From NCBI GenBank assembly GCA_001430745.1, contig KQ482057.1, positions 541,741 to 605,740 of the forward strand: a stretch of 64,000 nt of DNA, read 5' to 3'. This document shows, in pieces, positions 41,491 through 52,353 of this stretch (the first letter of the stretch is position 1; the number at the start of each line of letters is the position of its first letter). The translations under genes and the position numbers were made by a program. Below the pieces are notes generated by a model, which saw only the letters and a list, made by a program, of their open reading frames with translations, searched no databases and had not been told where the DNA came from. The stretch is from Auxenochlorella pyrenoidosa (taxonomy: Eukaryota > Chlorophyta > Trebouxiophyceae > Chlorellales > Chlorellaceae).

Positions 41491-41498
41491 TGACGTGG
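41491..41498. promoter_or_regulatory. ACGT-core element TGACGTGG upstream of CHLM
   Basis: TGACGTGG (CCACGTCA on the gene strand) is the hybrid C-box/G-box type bound by plant bZIP factors. It lies 122 bp before the CHLM ATG, a gene that is light-regulated in plants and algae. The functional role is inferred. Confidence 0.3.
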
Positions 41499-41785
41499 CA
41501 GCCGGCCTTTGCCGCCGCAGTGCAGCATGCTTTAGCATCATGTCCCACCAGGCCCTGGCCGTTGACTGCACAACTGCAAAGCAACTTCTGACGGTGCAGC
41601 AGGATGGTTCAACTCCGTTGCAAGCTCCGCTGGCTCTGCCCCGCCAACTTGGCTGGCATCACACAAGCCGATCAGCAGGCATGGGGATCGTCTGCAGAGT
41701 CACCTTTCACCATTCACTGCACACAAACATTGAACAAAACAAGTCATGCAGGCTACAAGCTCTGAAATTTGCAAGACGTGCTGTA

Positions 41786-41793
41786 CCACGTGG
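41786..41793. promoter_or_regulatory. Perfect palindromic G-box upstream of CHLM
   Basis: CCACGTGG, an eight-base palindrome with a CACGTG G-box core, about 417 bp before the CHLM ATG. G-boxes recruit bZIP and bHLH factors in light-responsive plant promoters. It could also lie in the ARMC6 3' untranslated region. Confidence 0.3.
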
Positions 41794-41929
41794 CGCAATG
41801 TTTGAGCACGCATGCTTCAGCGCCAGCTGTCAAAGTTGTCCGCGCATGCCTAGTCATGCAATGCTGCAAGATTTCAAATCAAAGGGAACGTGCAGATCTT
41901 GCACATGCTTCCTTTCTCCAGAGCCCCTG

Positions 41930-44634
41930 CTAGCTGTTGTAGTTGTCTAGTCCCAGGTCACGCAGCGCTGCTGAGCCTGCATCCGCGCAGGACGGGTGGG
42001 CCGCCTTGACCTGGCGCAGCAGCGCCTCGGCTCCCCTGTCCAGCAGCGCAGCACGCACGTCGGGGCTCCTGCGCTCAACACAACAGCGTGTAGGCAGATG
42101 CTGGGTACTGGTAGTCAGGCAAGAAGTCATCGCACTTGATAGAAGAAATGCGAGCAGGGTTTGGAACAGGCCTGCATGGCTGCGCACTGGGCTGCTCCTG
42201 TTCAACAGCGTTAGTCAGGCGAGCACGCAAACATGTGCAGGAGAGGGTCAGCCTGTGTGGCAAACACGAGGGCCAAAAGGCGCCAAGATTGTGATGCCAC
42301 TTGCCAAACCATGTGAACTGCACCGCCAGAACTCACCTGACAGCGATATTACGCAGTGCCATGCAGGCCTGCCGCTGCGCCGCTGTCGTGCCCCGGTTCT
42401 CTTTGCCATTCCCGCCGCTGCTGTTGCAACTGGGACCTGCTGCCAGCATGACACGCATCAGCTCTAGAACGGCATCCAGGCAGCCGCAGTTGAGGGCCTG
42501 AGTGAGTGGCAGCAGAGAGAAAACAGAGCGCTTTAGCTTGCTCAGCAACGTTGGCAGACTTGCAGACAAAGAGCGCAGCGCGCAGCCGGTGCACTTGCTG
42601 CCCCTTCCATGAACACAAACCACACATGCCTGCGCGGAGGTCCCCACCTTCTCTGCCGCCGCGGGATTCCGCAACGTCAAGTTGGTCAGCAAGCCCAGCG
42701 CCTGCTCCAGCACCGCAGGGCTGGCCCCATGGGTGGTCATCAGGCCAGCCAGCAGCTCAAGCCCACCAGCGTCCACAAACAAGGACTTGTTGCCATCGCT
42801 GCTCACCAACTGTCGCAGCAGCGAGCAGAGGGCTCGGGCCAGCACTGCATCTGCCAACCCTGCAGCCAGCATGGACCCGCAGCATAGACTAGCAATAATG
42901 GAAATGACACTACTTCGACTGGTCGCCATTTATCTCTTGCTTGTTGCCTTGTTCTCCTCTTGCCTCCCCATGATGGCCATGACCCCTCCTACCTGCTTCC
43001 AGAACCTGCAGCGCCAGCTGCACGCCGCCGACCCCTGCAACTTCCTGGCAAATCTCATCATTGGCAGCCACCTGCAATGAAGAGTGGAACATGAGCTAGA
43101 ACAAGAGACTTGCTGGCAGTCCGGCAGCCATAAAGTGCCAGGCAGTAGCAGCTCCATGGGCACCAATTGACGCTTTAAAACACGGACTAAGCGCGAGGCA
43201 GCACTGCGAACCGGGCACTTGCCTGCCTCAGTGCGTTGGCCAGCGCGACTGTCGTCTCCTGCGGCAGGCGGTCATGGTTGCGCAGTGCTGACACAAGCTG
43301 CAGGGCGGCGCCCTCCTTGGCTAGCTGGCGGGCGTTAGGGAAGGCCCTGCAGGAAGGCATGTGTGGCTTGAGGCAGATGGCTTCTCAGCTGTCTTGGGCA
43401 AACTGTGTTCTGCAGCAGTGCCAAACAGCACTACCAGGACCCTTGTCCATTACTGGATCAAATTAAGATGTCCACGCTGATGATAGGCAAGACCCACCGG
43501 GAGGCTGGCAGGGTGTCATCGTCTGCAGCGGTCAGCGCGCTCAGCACGGCGCAAGCCGCCTGCAGCGTCTCTGGCTGGTCCGGGTGCTGCCGCAGCGCCT
43601 CCAGGCAGCTGCCGCCCAACCCTGCTGCCATGCAGGCTGCCTTGCCATCCTCATTCTTGGTTGCGCTGGCGGCTGCTGCCAGCAGTGCAGCCGATGCTAG
43701 GTCAGCGTTGTCGGCAGCAGAACCCAGCGCGGTTTGCAGCGTGTCGACGCCCCTGGCCTGCAGGAAGTCGGCCTGCAGGTCGCGGGTGGTGCCGCCCAAC
43801 AGGTCTGCAGTGGCGCGCAGCACGCCCGCCAGGGCCGATGGCTCGCCAGAGCAGGACGCTGCCGCACGTGCGAGCGCGCCCGCTGCACCTGCACGGTGCA
43901 GCACCACCATGACTTCTCTGCCCATGTCGCCGCTGCCGCCAGCGCCCGCTGCGGCAGCTGCCACGGCGGCGGCTGCTGCCGCCATGCCCGCTGCATCGCC
44001 TGCTGCCAGCTTGTCTTCCAGGTCCTGCACCGCCTTGGCTGCTGGGTGTTGGCTGATGTCGCCACCCGAGACCGTCTTGATGATGTTGCTCAGGTTGACC
44101 CCCTGCGCGATGAACTCCTCCACCGCGCTCTTCAGCGCCTCCTCTGGCTGCAAACAACGTGGGATATGGAGTGCCTATCTGGCCTGAGGTGGGGCAAAGC
44201 ACGGCGGACCTGCTCGGCGGCGTGACAGAGCTGTGAGGCGCAGGGCACTCGCCAGGGCAAACAGAGTGATCAGGCACATACCTCCATCTCAAAATCGTCG
44301 ATGTTCTCCCGCACTGCAGCATCAAAAGTCTCCTGCAAAGATGGGCGGTCCAGGGGCAGGTGAAGAGGCGCGGGCGTCGGCGGCAACCGGCAGTGCCGAG
44401 GCGACGGCACAGCTATCTGGAGCGTGCACGAGTTGACGCTCCTTGCACAGATGGCGCTGGCAAGGGACGAGCGCCCCCAGGTGCACCGGTCCTCAAGTCA
44501 AAGCGGCGATCATGCTGGAAGTCGTGCAGCCCTGCGCATGCACACTTCTCGAGGGCTGCAGAGCCTTGACCCGACACCTGCGTGATGCGCTTCTCGGTGA
44601 ACTTTGAGAGCTGCGCCGAGCTGAAGCAGGCCAT
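41930..44634 (-). CDS. ARMC6: Armadillo repeat-containing protein 6 homologue
   Basis: This is a conserved eukaryotic armadillo-repeat protein of poorly defined role. The first exon (44634 to about 44578) reads SKFTEKRITQ. It joins an exon at about 44333-44281 reading ETFDAAVRENIDDFEME, then PEEALKSAVEEFIAQGVNLS and NIIKTVSG. This N-terminus is the hallmark of ARMC6 proteins. The large exon 44153 to about 43497 and later exons encode Ala/Leu-rich helical armadillo repeats, for example RNHDRLPQETTVALANALRQ and LLTNLTLRNPAAAEK. The protein ends AALRDLGLDNYNS with TAG at 41930-41932. Poly-Ala stretches such as AAAAAVAAAAAGAGG are an algal elaboration. No catalytic motif is expected. The TAG stop shows TAG terminates translation normally here. 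Confidence 0.88.
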
Positions 44635-45076
44635 AGTGCCGGCCCCGCTCTGGCAGCAGGCTATTTTAGTGATAGCAGGTGCTCAGAGGGACTGGAAAGC
44701 TGGCGGGAGAGCTTCTCTTTGTTGCCAGTGGGCGCCAGCAGGCGGGGCAGGTGCCTGAGAGGCACCTGTGGCATGCATTGCCAACTGCATTTTGCGCTGC
44801 CGCAGTGCAGTGGTATGCTTATAACAGCTGTAAAGCTGCCATGAGGGCTTGCAAACATGCACCGGGGGCGCTTCGCATGCGGCCACCCTCAAATCTGCTC
44901 ATTCACCGCACCATTTAGGTGCGTGCATGTTCCGTGGTGTCCATTTGGTGCTTGCTCAACAGGTGAGGAGCGTGCGTAAGAGATACAGCATGTAGAGATG
45001 AGCGTCGATGCAACGCAAGCAGAACAGGATGTTGGGGACATACAGGGGCACATGCATTCAAATGAATTCGGCTTGT
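44635..45076. other. Spacer between ARMC6 and aspartic protease genes
   Basis: This 442 bp lies between an upstream gene's stop and a downstream gene's start, both on the minus strand. Nothing beyond presumed untranslated regions and a promoter is visible. Confidence 0.45.
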
Positions 45077-48000
45077 TCACTGTCGGTTGGGAGAGCCTGA
45101 GCGTGGCGTCCCCATCCCGGCTGCCGTCAGCGCAAGCTCCTCGACGTTGCTGTTATTGGACACAGTCCGCTGCAGCTTGGTGGGAGTGGTAATGCCTCGC
45201 GAGAACTCGCTCTTGCTGCCCGCACCACTCAACTCCAAAGCCAAACCGCCAGCGGGGGCATCACCGGTGGTACCATTGCTGTGGCCGTTGGTGGCAGCTG
45301 CTGTGGGTGCCGAGAAGTTGCCGCCTTCTGGGTCTGGCTCATCCTCAGTGAGGGTGCGATAGGCCCTGCAAGTGTGGTTGTGCCGGACAAAAACAAACAG
45401 TCGAACAAATTTTCCTTCAAGGCTGTAAGCTGACAAGCCCTTCAACCAGGTGCGACCTGTTCCAAATGTTTCAGTGAAAGCATAAAGTCACTTTCTTTTC
45501 TGCTTCCATCCATCCCACTGCACTGTTCCATGAAGCGACCAAGCCTGACAATCAAAACCGCTCACCTGGAGCTGCCAAACAGGTTGCGAATGCGGTCTCG
45601 CGCGGCTGGCTGCAACAGCGCCACAGCAAAGCCCAGGGACATCACTGCAACAGCTGCCACCAGCATGCCCATGGCCACACTGGACAGGCTGCCGCTGCCC
45701 CCTTTGGCTGCGCCGCTGCTCCCGCTGCGAATGTCAGGAGCAATCACTCTGCCAGCGGCTTCTGCTTGTTGCTGGTGCTCCTGCTGCTGTGGCTGCTGCT
45801 GCTTGCTAGGGCCAGCAGGCTCGCTGTACGGGCTCGCTTCCGCACCAGGCTTCTGCGCATGCCCTTGGCCCTTCCTCGGCCCTCCATCTGCCTCCTCTGC
45901 CTGCTGCTGCTGCTCCGCTGGCTTTCCCTGCCCAGCAGGCTGCTCGCCAGGCGGGCGCCGGGTGCCATGGGTGCCGGCAGCGGCTGCTTCGGCCTCCCGC
46001 TGTCTCTGTGCGGCTGCCGCCGCTTCTGCTGCTGCCTGCTGCTCTAGCAGATCGTCCTCCAGGTCAAACGTTTCCTGCTGCTGCTGCCGCATCGGCTCCA
46101 CAGAGCAGTCGCCATCCTTTGCTGCATCTGCCGCCGTAATGTCACCGCTGCCCTCCACGCCAAAGAAGGAGCAGGGTGGCCGCTGCATTTCGCCCAGCTC
46201 CTTGCAGGGCGCTGCAGTGCGGGCAGACAACAGCGTGCAGATGGGCATGGTGCACACAGGAAAGGCAGGTACAAGGACTGCACATGGCAGACAACAAGCA
46301 GCTAGCAGCCTGCAGGCTGCACCTGGGCCGAAGCCGACCCGACTGTTGGCGCGGTCGTACTGCACTAGAACGTTGCGGAAGGTGATGCCGCCCAGTAGGG
46401 TGCCTGCAATGCCATGAGGCAATGTTGGGAGCGAAAATGAGAACCACTGCATGCTTGCGGCCGATTGCGCCTGGCATGATCTTGCGAGACGCGAGCGTAT
46501 TGGTGTCTGAGCTGAAAGGAAACAGATGCTTCAACCGGTTTCAACAGGTTTGAGAATGTCAGGCTCTTTTCCGACCGGCCTGCATGCCCTGTCCTCAGCC
46601 GTACCTGCGCGCCCGTTGTCGAAAACCCCCAGGCAGTACTTGCCGCTGTTGAAGGTGTGCACAAACAGGTAGTTGAGCGGGCCCAGCACCAGCGAGGTGC
46701 CCTGCAGCATGGGGCACATGGCAGAGTGGATGCACGACAATTCCAGCAGGCGTGCCTGATAATATTGTCTCCCTGATTACATCAATATACAAGCTACAGC
46801 CTCCGCAAATTTCAACCACAGCCTCCTTGCTTGTGCCTTGCTCCAAACCTGCCTGCTTCCATGCTGCCTCCACCCCTCCACACCTGGTCAAACTGAATCT
46901 CCATGGAGGGGAAGACCTTGGACAGCGCCTCGAGGTCGTCGTGCGCGGGGGCATCCCCAAAGCAGATGTCCTCATACTGCGGGTCGGGCCCGGGCACGCG
47001 CTTCAACTTGCGGCTCAGCGCGTAGCTCTCAACGGCTGCATGGTTGGGTGTGGGAGGCAGAGGCATGGAATGCGTGGTAAGGATGGAACGCGCAAGGGAA
47101 ACAGTGGCAAGTGAAGATGCAGGCCGGTTGTTCTAGTACTGGGCTGCAGCAACAGAGTGCTTGCTCACCGCTAGCAAATGCCCTGAAGACTGGGGTGGGC
47201 ATGTAGGTAAAGGTGGTGCCGCTGTCCAGCACGGTGCCGTAGCCCTGGTCAAACAGCGACTGCAGGCAGGAGGGAGGCCAAGGAAGACAAGAAGTGGCGA
47301 GTAGCACAAAGCCAGAAGCAACTGCGACGCAATAACCTTCAGATTTTGCAGCAGGTTCAGTTTTTGGGCGAAACCGCCCTACCTGCGACACTGGGAGGAG
47401 CTGGCCATCAACCGCCAGGCTCAGCATCTTCACGTTATAATAAAAGGGGTGCGTCGCACTTGGCACAAGCGGCGTGTACTGCAGCGCGATGCTGCCAGGC
47501 ACATCTGCAGGAAAGGGCGTTGCCCAGAAGATCAGGAAGGGTTTGCAGAATGCAGGAAATAGGACATTGTATGGTGACAGTTTTGACATACTTGCGACCT
47601 GCTGTTAACCAGCACGCTCTATCAGACACCACAGTCAGGCCCCAGCGAGCAACATGCAGTGTAGGCACTGCACACTCCCCAACCGGCAGCGCCCGCGCAC
47701 CAGCGTCGCCCAGGAGCAGCGCGCCGTCGCCCTCCACCATCCCAAAGCAAAGGCTGAACACATCGTCGATGACGCCAGCCTTGACCAGCTGGTTCACCAC
47801 CGAGGCGTCGCTGTTGCCCAGGCCGAAGAGGCCGTCGGCGCGCTGCTTGTAGATCTCGCCGGTCTCGCGAGTCTCGCACCCAAAGATGATGGGCGCGCCC
47901 GGCTGGCCTGCAACGCAGAGCAGCACAAGCCACTTGTTGCTGGCAACTGTGGGAGCAAAAAAGACAATTAAGAGGCAGCCAGCCAGTCTACATGTTGCAG

Positions 48001-48847
48001 CATGGCACCCAGACCTGCACTCCAGGGGGCGTGTTGCCTGACCAAGCACACTTGGTACGCACTGCTGAATGCTCGGTGGTTTACCCACCATCGTGCAGCG
48101 CCAGCACATCCTCCAGCAGGATACCGCTGCTGCTGCTCTGCTCCGCATAGCTGCGCTGGTACGTGCACTGCTGCGCAGCACAGCCGCACCGCGGCGACCC
48201 ACAGTTGCACTTTGGGCTGGCACAGGTGATGAGCGAGGCAGTGGCAGAGGCCTGCAGGGGCCAGCCGGCGTGTGCAGCCGGATGGGTTGCAGACTGCGGT
48301 AGGCTGCAAAGCGCAGTTTCCAGTGCTCCCAATGCAACCTGGCTGCCGTCTGCTGCGTACCTGTGGGTTGAATGCAGCATCGCCCCGTGCCGCATGGTTG
48401 GGGCCGCAGCCGCTTCCGCAGTTGGAGCAGGGCACATAGGTCATTGTGCTGCCCGTATCCACAATCACCGCAAACTTCTTTGCGGGCGTGCCCAGGTAGA
48501 GAGTGGCATAGAAATAGCTGCAAGCAGGGGTGCGGCGAAAGGATGAGTGCGAGTGCATGGCCCAGCTGCGCACCGCGAGCCCCGGCGAGCCTCGCCTTGA
48601 GCACCAGGGGGACGCACCCATAGTCTTTGACCGCGCCGTGCAGCGGCATGGTGGTGTTGCGCAGCAGAGAGCGGCGGAACTTGGGCTCCTGAAGGTCACG
48701 GTCGCGCGAGCGAACACGGAAGCCAAACGAGCGCTTCTTTCCGCCGGGCGCCGCTGCTGCCGGCGCCCCGGTGGCCAGCAGCAGGAACAGCACTAGGCCG
48801 GCGCCCGCGGCCCCGAGAGCCCGTCGGGCGGCCCGACCCAGCCGCAT
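45077..48847 (-). CDS. Membrane-anchored pepsin-family (A1) aspartic protease
   Basis: This is a predicted secretory-pathway endopeptidase. The ATG at 48847 is preferred over one 45 bp upstream because it puts a signal peptide (RR then a Leu/Ala-rich core ending GAPAAAA) at the N-terminus. The first lobe has YFYATLYLGTPAKKF and the catalytic DTGST (about 48450). A Cys-rich loop follows and the flap tyrosine lies in YQRSYAEQSSSSGIL. The second catalytic motif is VLDSGTTFTYMP (about 47225). The last core exon (about 46407) reads LLGGITFRNVLVQYDR. A Gln/Glu-rich linker of about 190 residues follows, then one transmembrane helix (SVAMGMLVAAVAVMSLGFAV, about 45690) and a Ser/Thr-rich cytosolic tail ending at TGA 45077-45079. 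Both catalytic aspartates are present. It resembles plant A36/A39-type proteases. It is divergent from MnmE. Confidence 0.9.
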
Positions 48848-49199
48848 AGTATCGGGGGCGGCCCGCCAGCTCCAGCGCGCGGGAGCGGCCACTGTCCGGG
48901 ACTGCCTACAAGTGGGGCCCAGGTCCCTACGGATGCCAGGACTTTACTGTATGAGCAGCGTTTTCAGCAGGCCAGGCGTGGTTGGACCAACTTGGAGTTT
49001 GCCGCGGTCCCAAGGTGTTTTCGAGCACCCACTTGCACCGCTCACTTGAACCGGCGCCCGCCCTTACGGCTGATTAACAAGGCTGCGGCCGGCCAGAAAC
49101 ATTCATTCGCCTACGTGGCATGAAGCTCTCTTTAAAAGCCCTTCATGTGCCTGCTGAACGTTCGCAGCTTATCAGTATATCTCCTAGAGCGTAGTCGGC
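48848..49199. promoter_or_regulatory. Bidirectional promoter region, protease and MnmE
   Basis: Only 352 bp separates two divergent start codons. It contains a TATA-like TTTAAAAG at 49131-49138, 62 bp before the MnmE ATG, and an ACGTGG at about 49113. Both genes must be transcribed from this interval or from overlapping leaders. Confidence 0.5.
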
Positions 49200-52096
49200 A
49201 TGCTGCGGTGCCTGGGGCTACCTGCCGCTCTCCCAGGCTATCTGCGCCCAGGACTCGCCGCCAGCTGGGCTGCGGCCGCTTGGTCGACCTTACTGCGAGC
49301 TCAAGGCAGCGCCAATTGCCTTACAGCCTGCCAGCAGCTGCATGTAGCTGCTGGTGGCCCTGCGCCTGCGCCGTCACCGGCCCACTTGGCTGACTGCCAA
49401 GCTCAGGTTGCTCAGCATCCAGACACCATCTTTGCGCTCAGCTCCGGAGCAGGGCGCAGCGCTGTGGCTGTCGTCCGCATCTCTGGTCCTGATGCTGGTG
49501 GGTGCAAAGGCAGGCTCACCTGGTCCCTGGCTGTTCCGTGCAAGCAGTGGTGCAAACAATGTGTGTTGCCTTTCAGGCATGTTCTCCCCGCTGCTCATTT
49601 CATGACCATCCACACGCAGACACGGCACTGCGGCAACTGATGCCAGCCCATGCAGCGCTGCCCCCGGCTCGCACGGCTGCGCTCACCTCGCTGCAAAGTC
49701 CAGATGGCAGCGGCCTGCTGGACTGTGCCCTAGTACTGCGCTTCCCGGCGCCTCGAAGCTTCACAGGTGGGCCGGAAGATGCGCCACAGGCTGCGAGGCT
49801 AAGCAGGAGGTCGATGTGGTCTGTCGTACCCGTAATGCGTAAAGCCCGCTGCTCATCACCCGCCATTCAGGCCTGGTAGCCCATGCTCTTCCTGCCTTTC
49901 AAGCCAGCGTCCTGCAGGCGAGAACTGCGCAGAGCTGCACTTGCACGGCTCCCCAGCTGTAGTGCGTGCTGTGCTGGGGGCGCTTGGCATGCTGCGGCTG
50001 CGCCCAGCGGAGCCAGGGGAGTTCTCCCGGCGAGCCTTTGATGCCGGAAAGCTGGACCTCACGCAGGCAAGGGCCTTGGTCACAGACGCTGTGCACCGTA
50101 GGGATGGAACCAACAACTTGCAGGCTGCTGTTCTCTCAATTTTCTTACCTGGCAGTGAGCAGAGCACAAGCGCACGCACTTTGGCTGGTGATTTGTCTGC
50201 CGACCTGTTGAGTGCAGGTGGAAGGGCTAGCAGACCTGCTGGCAGCAGAGACTGAGAGCCAGCGCCGGCAGGCCCTGCTGCACAGCACAGGTGCGGTGCT
50301 GCTGTCCCAAGCGGGGCAGCACAACATCGCCTGCTGCGTCTAACAAGCCTTGGAGCGCTGCATTGCGGTTCAGTATGCGCGCAGAAGAATGGAGTGGCAG
50401 TAGATACCAGGCAGCCCATGCCGGTGCTCACCTGCCACCGCAGGGGCTGTGCGGCGGCAGCATGAGCAGTGGCGGCAGACGCTGCTGATGTGCCTAGGTG
50501 AGGGCCTAGGGTGCATGTCTGCCCTTGTGTTTCTTCTTACGCTCGCACTTCCCACCTCCAATGAACGGCTTTTAGCCCTGAGCGCTTCACCCGTCTGCCC
50601 TCAAACCCTGACTGCCACCTCTGTCTTCTGCTGCAGCGCGACTGGAAGCTGTCATAGATTTTGGAGAGGATGAGGGAATCGCAGATGACGTAGCGGCGGG
50701 GGTTCTGCCGCTGGTGCAGGCTCTGCGGTGGGAGGTAGAGGGCCACCTGGCGGCAGCAACTTGTGGCGAGCTTGTCAGGTGAGAACGAACTGTCCAAATA
50801 TTTGCCGGCTTGCACGATGTCTCTGGCCTACATTGGCCAGTTCGTCATTGGAAGATTGGGTCAGAGTGTCAGGTCGTGACAAATGTCTGCACCTCCTGCA
50901 TGTCGTCCTTGCGTGTGCCACCGCTGCCTGCCCCTTCCTGCCTCCCTCCTCCAGGAGCGGAGTACGCATCGCAATCGTTGGACCGCCCAACGCTGGAAAG
51001 AGCAGCCTGCTCAACCTGCTGGCAGGGCATGAGGCTGCCATTGTGTCACCCTTTGCCGGGACGACGCGAGACACTGTGTCTGTGCAGCTGGAGCTCGGGG
51101 GGGTCAAGGTGAGGAGCAGAGCGCAACGAGGCAGGGGGGGTGGGGAAGCACGCAAGTTGTACAAGCCGGTTCTCCGTTCCAACGCAAGCTTTTCGACAGC
51201 GCCCGTCCTTTTCCAGCCCTGCACTGGAAGCTGCAACGACGATACCCTGCCTCCGAGGCTTTCACTGGTTCGTACCTGCCTTGTCCCTCAGGTCATCCTC
51301 ACCGACAGCGCAGGGCTACGTCGCACCGACTGCCCCATTGAGGCGGAAGGCGTGCGCCGCGCAGTAGCAGCAGCCCAGGAGGCACACCTTGTGCTGCATG
51401 TGTCTGATGCCGCTGCCAGCTCGGCAGGCATGGCTCCATATGTGGGCACAGGGGAAGGCGCGCCAGAGCTGCTGCTGTCGCCTCATGCGGTGGACATGCA
51501 AGTGCTGAACAAGGCGGATCTGCTGGCTTCAGACAGCGCAGCAGCTTGCCTAGAATCAGAAGAAGGAGCAGCTGCAGCAGCAGCGCCCAAGGCACGACAG
51601 GATGCGGCGGGACGAGCAGAGTCATTTGCTGCGCATGCAGGGGAGCAAGGCGCAGCACCAGCGGCAGCAGGTGTGCACCTGATCTCCTGCCACACTGGCG
51701 CGGGCGTTGAGCAGCTAGTTGGGGCGCTCAAGCAGCAGGTGCTGGAGATGGTGGGCCAGAGCAGCGATGCCGGATTTTCTGGCACACTAGTGACGCGTGC
51801 GCGCCACAGGTGGGTGAGGGCGGGGGAGTAGCTGGGGACTTGTGAGTTGTTTGGTCTCAACAGGTGCCGCAAGCCGGTGCAGGTGACCAGTATAATTAAC
51901 CTGCCACCTTCCTTGAAGGCACCACCTGGGCGAGGCTGTGGCGGCCATGCAGCGATACGAGGCGGCAGGAGGGGAGATTGAGCTGGCGTGCGAGGAGCTG
52001 CGGGCGGCAGCGCGGTCGCTTGGCAGGGTGGTGGGTGCCATCGATGTTGAAGAAGTGCTGTCCAGTTTGTTTGAGGAGTTTTGCATCGGCAAGTAA
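49200..52096 (+). CDS. mnmE: tRNA uridine-modifying GTPase MnmE (organellar)
   Basis: This GTPase works with MnmG to place a carboxymethylaminomethyl-type group on the wobble uridine of certain tRNAs in organelles. The ATG at 49200 starts an Ala/Leu-rich presequence ([20 protein letters not shown]). The TrmE N-terminal domain has [21 protein letters not shown], then [20 protein letters not shown] across an intron, and [17 protein letters not shown]. The G domain has G1 GPPNAGKSS (about 50980), G2 [12 protein letters not shown]3 DSAGLRR (about 51303) and G4 NKAD (about 51510). The C-terminal helical domain ends with the diagnostic FCIGK motif before TAA at 52094-52096; its Cys is the conserved catalytic residue. 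The coding sequence is complete, with GT-AG introns. A presequence suggests mitochondria or chloroplast; I cannot tell which. Confidence 0.94.
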
Positions 52097-52353
52097 GCTC
52101 TTTCCTTTGCCAGATGCTTCGTACCTCTGCCGCCGGAGGAACACCTGGCAGCATCAAGCTGGATGCAGCATGTCAAGGGTTGCCTTCAAGCAAGGACCGT
52201 CATCGGCTGCTCCGTTGTCTCCAGGCACGATCCAGGACGCCCAGCCGTCTCCTCTGCAAGCCCCTCGCGCCAGGCGCGCCAGGTGTAGTCAGCTTCGCTT
52301 CCAGGCGGGCACAGCGTTCCGGCGCCTCTAGGCAGGCCCAAAAAGCAGCCGAA

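Larger units (their letters stand above)
41370..41929. other. CHLM promoter region and ARMC6 3' region
   Basis: About 560 bp between CHLM start and ARMC6 stop, both on the minus strand. It holds a TATA-like sequence and two ACGT-core elements, listed separately. The part near 41929 should be the ARMC6 3' untranslated region; no TGTAA was found there. Confidence 0.5.
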
